A stretch of 28,582 bases of DNA. It comes from JAGOSA01 sp043718505. GTDB lineage: Bacteria > Patescibacteriota > Minisyncoccia > Phycocordibacterales > UBA9973. The DNA is taken from NCBI GenBank assembly GCA_043718505.1, contig JAYSVN010000002.1:1-28582 (forward strand). Direction: 5' to 3'. The notes under the pieces were generated by a model. That model did no database searches. It saw nothing but the letters and a program-made list of their open reading frames with translations, and was not told where the DNA came from. Positions 12,220 through 19,789 of the stretch are shown here, piece after piece; position 1 is the stretch's first letter, and every line of letters starts with the position of its first letter. Made by a program: the position numbers and the translations under genes.

Positions 12220-14394
12220 ATGACCAAGCGTATATTTTCAAAAATAACGCTGGCTGTTTTTCTTTTTGGCTTTTGCTTCTATGACTCGCCAAACAGGGTA
12301 CAGGCAGCGCCGCCGCCGAATTTAATAAGTAATAATTCAGTCGAAACAGCTGGTACACCAAATACTATTCCGCTCAATTGGAGCTCGAATGTTTGGGGTA
12401 ATTCAGCTGCCACTTTTTTTTATCTCTCAAGTGGTGGGCAAAACGGCTCTAGGAGCGTGCAGGTTAATATGGCGAATCATCAGAGTGGTGACGCAAAGTG
12501 GTTTTTCAATCCTGTGACTGTGCTGCCAAATAGTGACTATATTTTTACTGATTTTTATCAGTCAAATGTCCCGACCCGTATTGTGGTCATGAGCCTCGAT
12601 GCTAGTGGCAATCCTACATATATAGAAACTGCTTCCAGTGTTGTCGCTACTTCTGGCTGGACCCAAGTCACAACTACAATTCGGACACTTCCAAATACTC
12701 AGTCACTTACGGTTTTTCACCTCATAGACCGTAATGGCTTCCTTCAAATTGATAATGCCAAGCTTGAATATCAACCGCCAGTACAATTACTGCTTATCGT
12801 ACCGAATAATTCTATGGAAACTGTCTCACCAACAAACAGTACGCTTCCTCAGTATTGGCACCAGGCAGGTTGGGGAACAAATAGCCCGACTTACGAATAC
12901 CTTTCATCTGGTGCGCAACATGGAAGTAAAAGTCTCAAAATTACTATGAATAATTATTCAAGCGGCGATGCGTCTTGGAATTTTGCCCCTCAACAACTCA
13001 TCAGTGGTCATAGCTACCGCTACCGAGTTTGGTATAAAGGAAATATTACGCCGCAGGTAGTCGCTCGCCACGAGCGCGCTGACGGATCCGAATTCTTTTT
13101 CGGTATGCATCGTACTTCGTCAGCCAATTCAAATTGGCAAGAGTATACCGGCACATTTACCGTGCCATCTGATGCTGTTAAAACATCAGCATACATGTTC
13201 ATCGATCGCAATGGTTGGCTTCAAATTGATAATGCGAGCTTGGAAGTACTTGCTCCTGCTGCAACTATCGTGCCAAATCCTTCAGTTGAAACAGTACATA
13301 CTAGCAACAATGCACTTCCGGCTAATTGGTTCAATGCTGGTTGGGGAACAAATAATAGAGTATATGAATATCTTTCCACTGGTGCCCAAAACGGTACAAA
13401 AAGTGTAAAAGTAACTGTATCTAACTATGTTGATGGCGATGCTTCGTGGGCTTTCGAACCGCAAGTTCTAGCCCACGGCGCAGACTATAAGTTTAAAGTC
13501 TGGTACAAAACAGACACTCTGCCGCGTGTCGTTGCTCGTTATGAACGCGCAGACGGCTCTGAATATTTCTATGGCATGCAGGATCCTGAACCTGTTGGTA
13601 CTGGCTGGCAGCTTTACGAAGGTATTTTCCATGTACCAAATGATGCAGTAAGGGTTTCAGCCTATATGTTTATTTCAAAGAATGGCTGGCTACAAACTGA
13701 TAATTACAGTATTACTCCGTATCAGTACGTACCATTTAATCGCGGCCTGGTGACGCTTGTTTTTGATGATGGCTATGAAGAAAATGTAAATACAGTTATT
13801 CCGGTACTTAACCAGTACAATTGGAAATCTACTCAATGTGTGGCTACTCAATTTATAGAAGGTGATCCGGCGCAAATAGCCAAAATCCAATCAATGGCAA
13901 GTGCTGGTCATGAAATTTGCTCACACACAGTTACACATCCTGCACTCACTAGTATCCCGCTCAGTCAGGTTGATTTTGAGCTCACACACGCCCAGACATT
14001 TCTACAGTCAATTACAGGTCAACCTGTGGCCAATTTCGCAAGTCCTTATGGTGACTATAATGCTGCCGTCAATACCAAAATTGCCCAATACCACAATTCT
14101 CACCGCACAACAGATGAAGGTTACAATTCCAAAGACGGTTTCAATAAATACCGTTTGAAAGTCCAGAACATGCTGCAGACAACGACACTTTCCGAATTTC
14201 AATCATGGGTAACAAAAGCCAAAAATGATAAAACCTGGCTCATTCTCGTTTACCATGTCGTTGCCCCGGCTCCGACCACACAGTTCGACACTATTCAATC
14301 CGATTTCAATGCCCAAATGCAATGGCTTTCAACTGCGGGTATACCAGTAAAAAAGTGGAGCGATACTTTGTCAGAAATTACACCGCAACTGTAA
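12220..14394 (+). CDS. Secreted polysaccharide deacetylase with three CBM-like repeats
   Basis: A 724-aa exported enzyme. A signal peptide (about 1-29, ending VQA) precedes three homologous beta-sandwich repeats at about 34-186, 192-345 and 348-500. Each has a VPNxSxET opening, a W-x-x-x-GWG segment, YLSSGAQxGxKSL, SGDASW and a closing LQIDNxxLE, resembling carbohydrate-binding modules of the CBM4/9 type. The C-terminal NodB domain (about 508-715) has VFDDG (Asp516, Asp517), SHTVTHP with metal ligands His569 and His573, ASPYGDYN (607-614) and LVYH (His679). It probably removes acetyl groups from an extracellular or wall polysaccharide. Repeats 2 and 3 are closer to each other than to repeat 1, implying stepwise duplication. 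The gene is divergent from padR and has its own promoter. Confidence 0.9.
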   Translation: MTKRIFSKITLAVFLFGFCFYDSPNRVQAAPPPNLISNNSVETAGTPNTIPLNWSSNVWGNSAATFFYLSSGGQNGSRSVQVNMANHQSGDAKWFFNPVTVLPNSDYIFTDFYQSNVPTRIVVMSLDASGNPTYIETASSVVATSGWTQVTTTIRTLPNTQSLTVFHLIDRNGFLQIDNAKLEYQPPVQLLLIVPNNSMETVSPTNSTLPQYWHQAGWGTNSPTYEYLSSGAQHGSKSLKITMNNYSSGDASWNFAPQQLISGHSYRYRVWYKGNITPQVVARHERADGSEFFFGMHRTSSANSNWQEYTGTFTVPSDAVKTSAYMFIDRNGWLQIDNASLEVLAPAATIVPNPSVETVHTSNNALPANWFNAGWGTNNRVYEYLSTGAQNGTKSVKVTVSNYVDGDASWAFEPQVLAHGADYKFKVWYKTDTLPRVVARYERADGSEYFYGMQDPEPVGTGWQLYEGIFHVPNDAVRVSAYMFISKNGWLQTDNYSITPYQYVPFNRGLVTLVFDDGYEENVNTVIPVLNQYNWKSTQCVATQFIEGDPAQIAKIQSMASAGHEICSHTVTHPALTSIPLSQVDFELTHAQTFLQSITGQPVANFASPYGDYNAAVNTKIAQYHNSHRTTDEGYNSKDGFNKYRLKVQNMLQTTTLSEFQSWVTKAKNDKTWLILVYHVVAPAPTTQFDTIQSDFNAQMQWLSTAGIPVKKWSDTLSEITPQL

Positions 14395-14416
14395 ATCTCT
14401 TTCGCTAGCGTTCTGA

Positions 14417-14444
14417 TTGTGCTTTTCTCAAAAATCCGTAATAT
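14417..14444 (+). promoter_or_regulatory. Candidate promoter of the ABC exporter operon
   Basis: TTGTGC (14417-14422), a 16-bp spacer and TAATAT (14439-14444), 24 nt before the ATG. No terminator is visible after the deacetylase gene, so read-through is also possible. Confidence 0.4.
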
Positions 14445-14468
14445 AGAGGCGTAAAAGCCATCGCATCT

Positions 14469-15620
14469 ATGCCAAACTCCGAACTCCGCGAATATATAGA
14501 AATAGCCAGAAAACAAGGACTTTCAAATGAAGAAATCATGCAAAACCTGATCGGCGTCGGCTGGCAGGTTCATGAAGTCGTTGATATTGTTCTTGACCGC
14601 ATGCCGCACGTTTCGGCCTCTTTACCGATGCCAGTTCCGAATTCCCACATCATTTCCGTGCGCAATGTTTCGAAATTTTACGGTAAAGTTCATGCGCTTC
14701 AAGATGTCAGTCTCGATGTTAGAAAAGGTTCTGTGACTGCTTTACTTGGACCGAATGGTGCCGGCAAAACAACACTAGTGCGTTCGATGACGACGCTTCT
14801 TAAACCTGACAAAGGAACAATTACTATTGCCGGCCACGATGTGGTTCGTGATGCGCAAAAACTTCGCTCAATTATCGGTCTTGCCGGCCAGAGCGCTGCA
14901 GTGGACGAAATTCTCACTGGTCGTGAAAATTTGGAAATGGTTGGACGCTTGTACCATCTATCAAAAAAAGATGCCAAAGCCCGGGCGATAGAACTTCTCA
15001 AAGAATTCGATCTCGAAGACGCTGCTGACCGAACTCTCAAAACGTATTCTGGCGGCATGCGCCGCAGACTTGACCTTGCGGCCAGTATCGTCCTCAAGCC
15101 AAAAGTTCTCTTTCTAGATGAACCGACGACTGGCCTTGATCCGCGTAGTCGTTTTACCATGTGGAATGTTATTCGTGACTTAGTTCGCAGCGGCACAACT
15201 GTACTTTTGACAACTCAGTATCTTGAAGAGGCTGATCAGCTCGCTGATACTATTTTTGTCATCAATCACGGTCAGATTATTGCCCGCGGTACGCCTGATG
15301 AACTTAAGCGCCAAGTCGGTGGTGATATTTTGGAAATTCGAGTAACAAATCATGCTGATGTCGAGCGTGTCGGGGAGGTGATTGCCAAATTAGGTGACGG
15401 AGAAGGCAATGGCGAAGCAGGCGCAGGTGAATTAAAAACTGATGTTGATACTGGTATTGTGACGTTGCCAGTTTCAGGTGGTGCTTCAATTCTTATTACT
15501 GCTCTCCGCGACCTTGATGCTGCCGGAATTATTATTTCAGATATTATGCTTCGCCGACCGTCACTTGATGATGTCTTTATGAAATTAACCGGACATGTGG
15601 CTGAAGAAACGGTGAAGTAA
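14469..15620 (+). CDS. ABC transporter ATP-binding protein, DrrA type, with N-terminal helical module
   Basis: A 383-aa ATPase subunit of an ABC-2-type exporter. Walker A is GPNGAGKTT (94-102), the signature is YSGGMRRRLDL (from 193), Walker B is VLFLDEP (213-219), and TTQYLEEADQLAD contains the extended switch region. The C-terminal 90 residues match the accessory domain of DrrA-type ATPases. Unusually, residues 1-45 form an extra helical module (LREYIEIARKQGLSNEEIMQNLIGVGW...), a UBA-like or CPR-style helix pair not needed for ATPase function. It is followed by the permease gene 34 bp downstream and forms an exporter with it. The substrate could be a drug, lipid or polysaccharide; sequence alone does not decide. 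Confidence 0.92.
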   Translation: MPNSELREYIEIARKQGLSNEEIMQNLIGVGWQVHEVVDIVLDRMPHVSASLPMPVPNSHIISVRNVSKFYGKVHALQDVSLDVRKGSVTALLGPNGAGKTTLVRSMTTLLKPDKGTITIAGHDVVRDAQKLRSIIGLAGQSAAVDEILTGRENLEMVGRLYHLSKKDAKARAIELLKEFDLEDAADRTLKTYSGGMRRRLDLAASIVLKPKVLFLDEPTTGLDPRSRFTMWNVIRDLVRSGTTVLLTTQYLEEADQLADTIFVINHGQIIARGTPDELKRQVGGDILEIRVTNHADVERVGEVIAKLGDGEGNGEAGAGELKTDVDTGIVTLPVSGGASILITALRDLDAAGIIISDIMLRRPSLDDVFMKLTGHVAEETVK

Positions 15621-15654
15621 TGATAAAGAAGAAATAAATCAGAAATAAAAATAT

Positions 15655-16419
15655 ATGCAAAAATCATACACATTCTCAGACACCTGGATAATGACAAAGC
15701 GCAACATGCTTCGCTATGCGCGTATGCCGCAGTTCATTATTTTCTCTTTCATACAACCGATCATGTTCGTGCTGCTCTTTGCCTATGTTTTCGGCGGGGC
15801 AATTTCGACACCCGGGGCTGATTACATCAACTACTTGCTCCCGGGTATTTTGGTACAAACTGTTCTTTTCGGTTCAATGATGACCGGAGTTTCGCTTGCT
15901 GAGGACTTGTCAAAAGGTATGATCGATCGTTTCCGATCACTCCCTATGGCTCGCTCTGCTGTGCTCGGTGGCCGCACTATTACTGAAGCCGTCCACAACG
16001 TTATTGTTGTGGCCATCATGACGCTTGTCGGTTTGCTTATCGGCTTTGATATCGAATATGGCATTGGCAATTACCTGCTGGCTGTTCTTCTCATAACGGC
16101 TTTCGGTTTTGCTTTCTCCTGGGTTTCAGCGACTATTGGTCTCGCAGTCAAAAGTGTTGAGACTGCACAAACAGCCGGTTTTATTTGGGTCTTTCCCTTA
16201 GCTTTCGCCAGCTCAATTTTCGTTCCTGTTGAAAGTATGAAAGGCGGCATCAAATGGTTTGCTGAACACAATCCGATCAGCTACACCGTCGACACTGTTC
16301 GTGCACTTATTTTGGGAACACCGGTAGGGCATAATCTTTGGTATGCATTGGCCTGGATTGCCGGTATCCTTATTGTTTTTGTGCCGCTTGCAGTTAATCG
16401 CTACCGAAAGATTACATAA
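15655..16419 (+). CDS. ABC-2 type permease (DrrB-like)
   Basis: A 254-aa integral membrane protein with six predicted helices and the ABC-2 permease layout. There is an amphipathic N-terminal segment (TWIMTKRNMLRYARMPQFI), then hydrophobic helices, the conserved loop LAEDLSKGMIDRFRSLPMARSAVLGGR (about 83-108) that contacts the ATPase, and the C-terminal signature PISYTVDTVRALILG (about 229-243). It pairs with the ATPase gene immediately upstream. The ATG is preceded by an A-rich stretch rather than a Shine-Dalgarno sequence. A strong terminator lies 22 bp after the stop, closing the operon. Confidence 0.92.
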   Translation: MQKSYTFSDTWIMTKRNMLRYARMPQFIIFSFIQPIMFVLLFAYVFGGAISTPGADYINYLLPGILVQTVLFGSMMTGVSLAEDLSKGMIDRFRSLPMARSAVLGGRTITEAVHNVIVVAIMTLVGLLIGFDIEYGIGNYLLAVLLITAFGFAFSWVSATIGLAVKSVETAQTAGFIWVFPLAFASSIFVPVESMKGGIKWFAEHNPISYTVDTVRALILGTPVGHNLWYALAWIAGILIVFVPLAVNRYRKIT

Positions 16420-16440
16420 CATATATTTCGCAATTTAGTG

Positions 16441-16470
16441 AAAAACCCTTGATTTATAAAGGGTTTTTCT
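16441..16470 (+). terminator. Rho-independent terminator of ABC exporter operon
   Basis: AAAAACCCTT and AAGGGTTTTT form a perfect 10-bp stem around an 8-nt loop, ending in a T-run. It follows the permease stop by 22 bp. Confidence 0.88.
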
Positions 16471-16471
16471 A

Positions 16472-16500
16472 TTGACATTTATGCAAAATTATGCTATACT
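16472..16500 (+). promoter_or_regulatory. Near-consensus promoter of TPM-domain gene
   Basis: TTGACA (16472-16477), a 17-bp spacer and TATACT (16495-16500), directly after the preceding terminator. The leader to the ATG at 16535 is about 28 nt and has no Shine-Dalgarno sequence. Confidence 0.88.
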
Positions 16501-16534
16501 TCAGAAAATTCTAAACCATTAAAAACTGAAAAAT

Positions 16535-18592
16535 ATGAAGAAAACAATCGCGATTACCTTCATTGCGCTGGTCTTTGTGCTGTCTGGCGGTAACATCTTT
16601 GCAGTATCGACTCCGGTACCAAAAGAAATGTTGCCCGCACAGCCTGCCCACCATCCTGCGGTTACTGATTTTGCGAATGTCATAAAAGATGACGTAGAAT
16701 CAAAACTGGAAACTGATCTAATAAATTATTACAACTCCACTTCGATTGCGGTAGTAGTGGTAACTGTAGACACTCTTAATGGTTATGAATACACTGACTT
16801 CGCACTTTCGCTCTACAATACGTGGGGCGTAGGAAATAAATCTAATCGTGGAGTTCTTGTAATGGTCGCCCCCAAAGAGCATAAATGTCAGTTACAAACT
16901 GGTTATGGCATAGAATTCTTCTTAACCGACGCTAAGTGCTTCTCAATATTTGAGAATACGATGAAAAGTTATTTTAAAAAAGATGACTTTTCGGGCGGTA
17001 TCAGAGCTGGTGTTGATGCTGTTATTGCTCACCTCGGGACCATGTCCTGGGAAGACCGAGAGCGTACCATAAAAGAAAAAGAGGAAGCCGAAGCTATGGA
17101 AGCTGCAAAATCGAAAGAAGAAACGCAGACTCTCTTTATGAACATCGGATTATTTGCTGCAATCGGGCTATGTATCGCCTGGATCGCTTGGCTGATAAAA
17201 ATTGCGAAGCGTAGACGGATCGTTAATAAGTTTAACAAAAGTCTCGTTGCCGATATTAAAACCGGTGAACATATGATTGAACTTATTGCTGAAGGTTACA
17301 AATCTGAACCCAGTTGGGCCAGAGAAGAACTCAAGCTTCATTTGAAGTCAAGCAATAAATCGATAGACGATGCCAAGGCTCTTATCAAAGAGTCTGCGCA
17401 GAAATTAAAGAAAAGAGACACTGTTGAAGAAGCATCTAGACGCAGCCATGAAGCAGCGCAGCTTATTGAAAAAGCGAAAGAGAGCTTTAATAAAGCTGAC
17501 GGTGCGTTGAGGGCTAAAGTAAAATCGTTTTCCGATAAAGTTGAAGGTGATTATAAACAAGCTTCAGATTTCTTATTCCACTCCAAAAGAGCTCTCGTAA
17601 ATTTCAGCAATGATGGATATCGATTTAATCGTATCAATTCAGAAATGGAGCGGACCAGTAAAGAGTTTTCAGATCTAAAACCTAAGCTTGCAGATAAGGA
17701 AAATCATAAAGAAATTTGTGAATTGTCTTTGCAATACATAGAGTTTACGAAAAATTTACTCAGTACTGCCAAAGAGCAAGTTGACCGGAAGAAGCAGGTT
17801 GATTCAAATGTTGAAAAAATTGAACAACAAGCTAAAGAACTTCGACAAAAGTCCGATACTCATGAAAACGTTATTAATGAGTTAAAGGAGAATTACAGTC
17901 GAAGTGTCTGGTCCGATCTTGCTGCAGGTTTTGCAACTTTCATTCCTCTCATAGCGAATGAAAGAATTGATAAATCAATAAAGGTCATTAAGGATGCGAA
18001 TAGCATTGAAAAACAGGATCTGCGTACCGCCTCATCGATGTATGATAATCTCGAAAAAGAAGTTAATTCTGTACGAGATTTCTATAAGAAGATACAGGAT
18101 ACAAAAACTGCTCAGGAAAGAGCCAAAAAAGAACTTCCTGGTGCAATTAAAGCAGCTGAAAAAGCTGTAGCGGAATCTTTTGAAGCAATCAAAGATCCGG
18201 ATGTTAAATCAGGAAGTAAAGAAATGGCTAAGAAGGCTCAGCAAAAGTTGAGTCAAGCCAAAATCAGTTCCGGCGGCAGTATTCTCGACTGGTATTTTCT
18301 CTATTTGTTATTCGTGGAATGCAAAACTGATGCTGAAAGTGCAACAGCTAGTGCTCAGCATGATAATAATGAAGCGGAAGCCAGGCGTCGCAGAGCAGCA
18401 GAAGAAGCTGCAGCAGCAGAACGAGCTAGAAAGCGCCGGCAAGAAGAGGAGGAAGAATCAAGCAGAAGATCATCAAGTTCGTCATACTCTTCAGGTTCAT
18501 CTTGGGGTAGTGGTGGCGGAGGAGGCGGTGGCGGATTCGGAGGCTTTAGTGGTGGTTCATCAGGTGGCGGTGGCGGTGGCGGAAGTTGGTAA
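16535..18592 (+). CDS. TPM-domain membrane protein with long coiled coil and Gly/Ser tail
   Basis: A 685-aa envelope protein. A signal-like segment (about 1-23) is followed by a TPM domain (TLP18.3/Psb32/MOLO-1, YgcG-like) at about 40-168, with VTDFANVI, the VVTVDTLNGYEYTDFALSLYNTWGVG stretch and NRGVLVMVAPKEHKCQLQTGYGIE. A membrane helix lies at about 202-223. Residues 225-640 are charged and helical, consistent with a long coiled coil. The end (about 640-685) is a Ser-rich then Gly-rich tail finishing in GGGGGGGSW, as in other YgcG proteins. YgcG-type proteins are widespread and poorly understood. The coiled-coil insertion is much longer than usual and suggests a scaffolding role at the membrane. 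It is monocistronic between a strong promoter and a strong terminator. Confidence 0.88.
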   Translation: MKKTIAITFIALVFVLSGGNIFAVSTPVPKEMLPAQPAHHPAVTDFANVIKDDVESKLETDLINYYNSTSIAVVVVTVDTLNGYEYTDFALSLYNTWGVGNKSNRGVLVMVAPKEHKCQLQTGYGIEFFLTDAKCFSIFENTMKSYFKKDDFSGGIRAGVDAVIAHLGTMSWEDRERTIKEKEEAEAMEAAKSKEETQTLFMNIGLFAAIGLCIAWIAWLIKIAKRRRIVNKFNKSLVADIKTGEHMIELIAEGYKSEPSWAREELKLHLKSSNKSIDDAKALIKESAQKLKKRDTVEEASRRSHEAAQLIEKAKESFNKADGALRAKVKSFSDKVEGDYKQASDFLFHSKRALVNFSNDGYRFNRINSEMERTSKEFSDLKPKLADKENHKEICELSLQYIEFTKNLLSTAKEQVDRKKQVDSNVEKIEQQAKELRQKSDTHENVINELKENYSRSVWSDLAAGFATFIPLIANERIDKSIKVIKDANSIEKQDLRTASSMYDNLEKEVNSVRDFYKKIQDTKTAQERAKKELPGAIKAAEKAVAESFEAIKDPDVKSGSKEMAKKAQQKLSQAKISSGGSILDWYFLYLLFVECKTDAESATASAQHDNNEAEARRRRAAEEAAAAERARKRRQEEEEESSRRSSSSSYSSGSSWGSGGGGGGGGFGGFSGGSSGGGGGGGSW

Positions 18593-18614
18593 AATTGAAT
18601 AATACATAATATTG

Positions 18615-18644
18615 CTCCCTACAGAAATGTGGGGAGTTTTTTTT
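18615..18644 (+). terminator. Terminator with GAAA tetraloop after TPM gene
   Basis: CTCCCTACA and TGTGGGGAG form a 9-bp stem (one T-G wobble in DNA terms) closed by GAAA, followed by eight T residues. It is 22 bp past the stop. Confidence 0.9.
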
Positions 18645-18669
18645 ATTTCTCCTTTAAATTGTAAAAATG

Positions 18670-18684
18670 TGCTTTAATAAATAT
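18670..18684 (+). promoter_or_regulatory. Extended -10, leaderless start of cupin gene
   Basis: TG-C-TTTAAT (18670-18678) is followed by exactly 6 nt and then ATG at 18685. This favours that start over the upstream in-frame ATG at 18667. Confidence 0.5.
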
Positions 18685-19074
18685 ATGAAAAAAGGATACT
18701 TTGGCCACATAGAAAAGGATACAGAAGAAAACGATCATTACCGTCGCGTGCTTTATACAGGCAAGTACAGTCAGCTTGTACTCATGAGTCTTTTGCCGGG
18801 TGAAGAAATCGGTGAGGAAATACATGATGTTGATCAATTTTTCCGTTTTGAAAAGGGAAATGCGAAAGTTTTTGTCGATCAAACTGAATACACTGTTGAG
18901 GATGGCGACTCGGTTATCGTGCCAGCGGGCGCCAAACATAATGTGTTAAATATTGGTCCTGATCCGCTTAAGCTCTATACGATTTATTCCCCGGCTAATC
19001 ACAAGGACGGCATAATGCACAGAACGAAAGCTGATGAAATTGAAGAGCACTTTGATGGTAAAACTACGGAATAA
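18685..19074 (+). CDS. Cupin-domain protein
   Basis: A 129-aa small beta-barrel protein starting MKKGYFGHIEKDTEEN. The cupin motifs are LLPGEEIGEEIHDVDQFFRFEKGNAKVFVD (motif 1, with His and two Glu able to bind metal) and VEDGDSVIVPAGAKHNVLN (motif 2, His before Asn). The closing YTIYSPANHKDGIMHRTKADEIE tail is typical of a group of cupins found in many bacteria and annotated only as cupin-domain. A first-shell Fe/Mn/Zn site is plausible, but no substrate is known. It has its own promoter between two terminator-bounded units. The longer reading from 18667 adds MCFNKY, which overlaps the promoter and is rejected. Confidence 0.85.
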   Translation: MKKGYFGHIEKDTEENDHYRRVLYTGKYSQLVLMSLLPGEEIGEEIHDVDQFFRFEKGNAKVFVDQTEYTVEDGDSVIVPAGAKHNVLNIGPDPLKLYTIYSPANHKDGIMHRTKADEIEEHFDGKTTE

Positions 19075-19083
19075 TTAATACCC

Positions 19084-19111
19084 TTGATTTTTTCTTAATG
19101 TATGCTATAGT
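19084..19111 (+). promoter_or_regulatory. Promoter of secreted-protein gene
   Basis: TTGATT (19084-19089), a 16-bp spacer and TATAGT (19106-19111). The ATG at 19138 follows after a leader of about 20 nt. Confidence 0.65.
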
Positions 19112-19137
19112 GAAGGAAATATTGTAAACCTTCACAT

Positions 19138-19707
19138 ATGAAAAAAATAATAATCTTGGCACTATTGATTGCCATATTTTCTGTACCACGAACTACCCAA
19201 GCCCAGGACACAATTATGCGGTTTATACATTTTCTTGGCGAAGTAGAGATTCCGGCAACTGAAGCAGGGTACAATCTCAAAGACTTTATCTATGATCCGA
19301 AAACGCCGGATGTAAAAAACTTCTTTATCCCAAATTTTAAGGAGTTCCGTTATGCTGATCCAATGGTGAACGAACCATATCCGGCTTTCAGGGTATCAGC
19401 CTTCAAGTTAACGAGACCAATGTCTGATAAAGATATACGCCGACTGACAAACTCCAGGCCGCTTTCGGGCACAGAATTTACACGAGCGTTCAAATTTATT
19501 TACTCACAGCAATTACACGGTGAGCCGGGACTATTGTCAGTAGATTCCAATGTTAATGTATTCCAGGTCGAATTTGATTCATCTAATATAAGTGAAGTAG
19601 TAAGCTTCGCTGGTTTCTGGAATACTCGATTTAACATGTGGTGCCTCCATGCTTTTCCCTCAACTGACTGGTGGGAAGGAGTTGTGGTCTTCGCTAAAGA
19701 AAAGTAG
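19138..19707 (+). CDS. Secreted protein of unknown function
   Basis: I do not recognise the family. The 189-aa product has a clear signal peptide (MKKIIILALLIAIFSVPRTTQAQ, cleavage likely after QA or QAQ) and no other membrane segment, so it is exported. The mature domain is mixed alpha/beta with several aromatic-rich stretches (NFFIPNFKEFRYADPM, YPAFRVSAFKLTRPM) and a Trp-rich end (FWNTRFNMWCLHAFPSTDWWEG). It has a promoter upstream and a perfect 12-bp terminator downstream, so it is a single-gene transcript expressed independently of its cupin and lysS neighbours. The organised transcription signals support a real gene. Confidence 0.8.
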   Translation: MKKIIILALLIAIFSVPRTTQAQDTIMRFIHFLGEVEIPATEAGYNLKDFIYDPKTPDVKNFFIPNFKEFRYADPMVNEPYPAFRVSAFKLTRPMSDKDIRRLTNSRPLSGTEFTRAFKFIYSQQLHGEPGLLSVDSNVNVFQVEFDSSNISEVVSFAGFWNTRFNMWCLHAFPSTDWWEGVVVFAKEK

Positions 19708-19723
19708 CAGTGAGATTAAGAGT

Positions 19724-19755
19724 AAGCCTTTTGCATTTTTTGCAAAAGGCTTTTA
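19724..19755 (+). terminator. Rho-independent terminator upstream of lysS
   Basis: AAGCCTTTTGCA and TGCAAAAGGCTT form a perfect 12-bp stem with a T5 loop, then a short T tract. It separates the secreted-protein gene from lysS. Confidence 0.88.
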
Positions 19756-19770
19756 ATTTAAGGCAGCATT

Positions 19771-19779
19771 TGCTACTAT
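19771..19779 (+). promoter_or_regulatory. Extended -10 of lysS
   Basis: TG-C-TACTAT lies 10 nt upstream of ATG 19790, so the lysS mRNA would have at most a few leader nucleotides. The upstream ATG at 19778 lies inside this box and is unlikely to be the start. Confidence 0.5.
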
Positions 19780-19789
19780 GCTTCTATAT

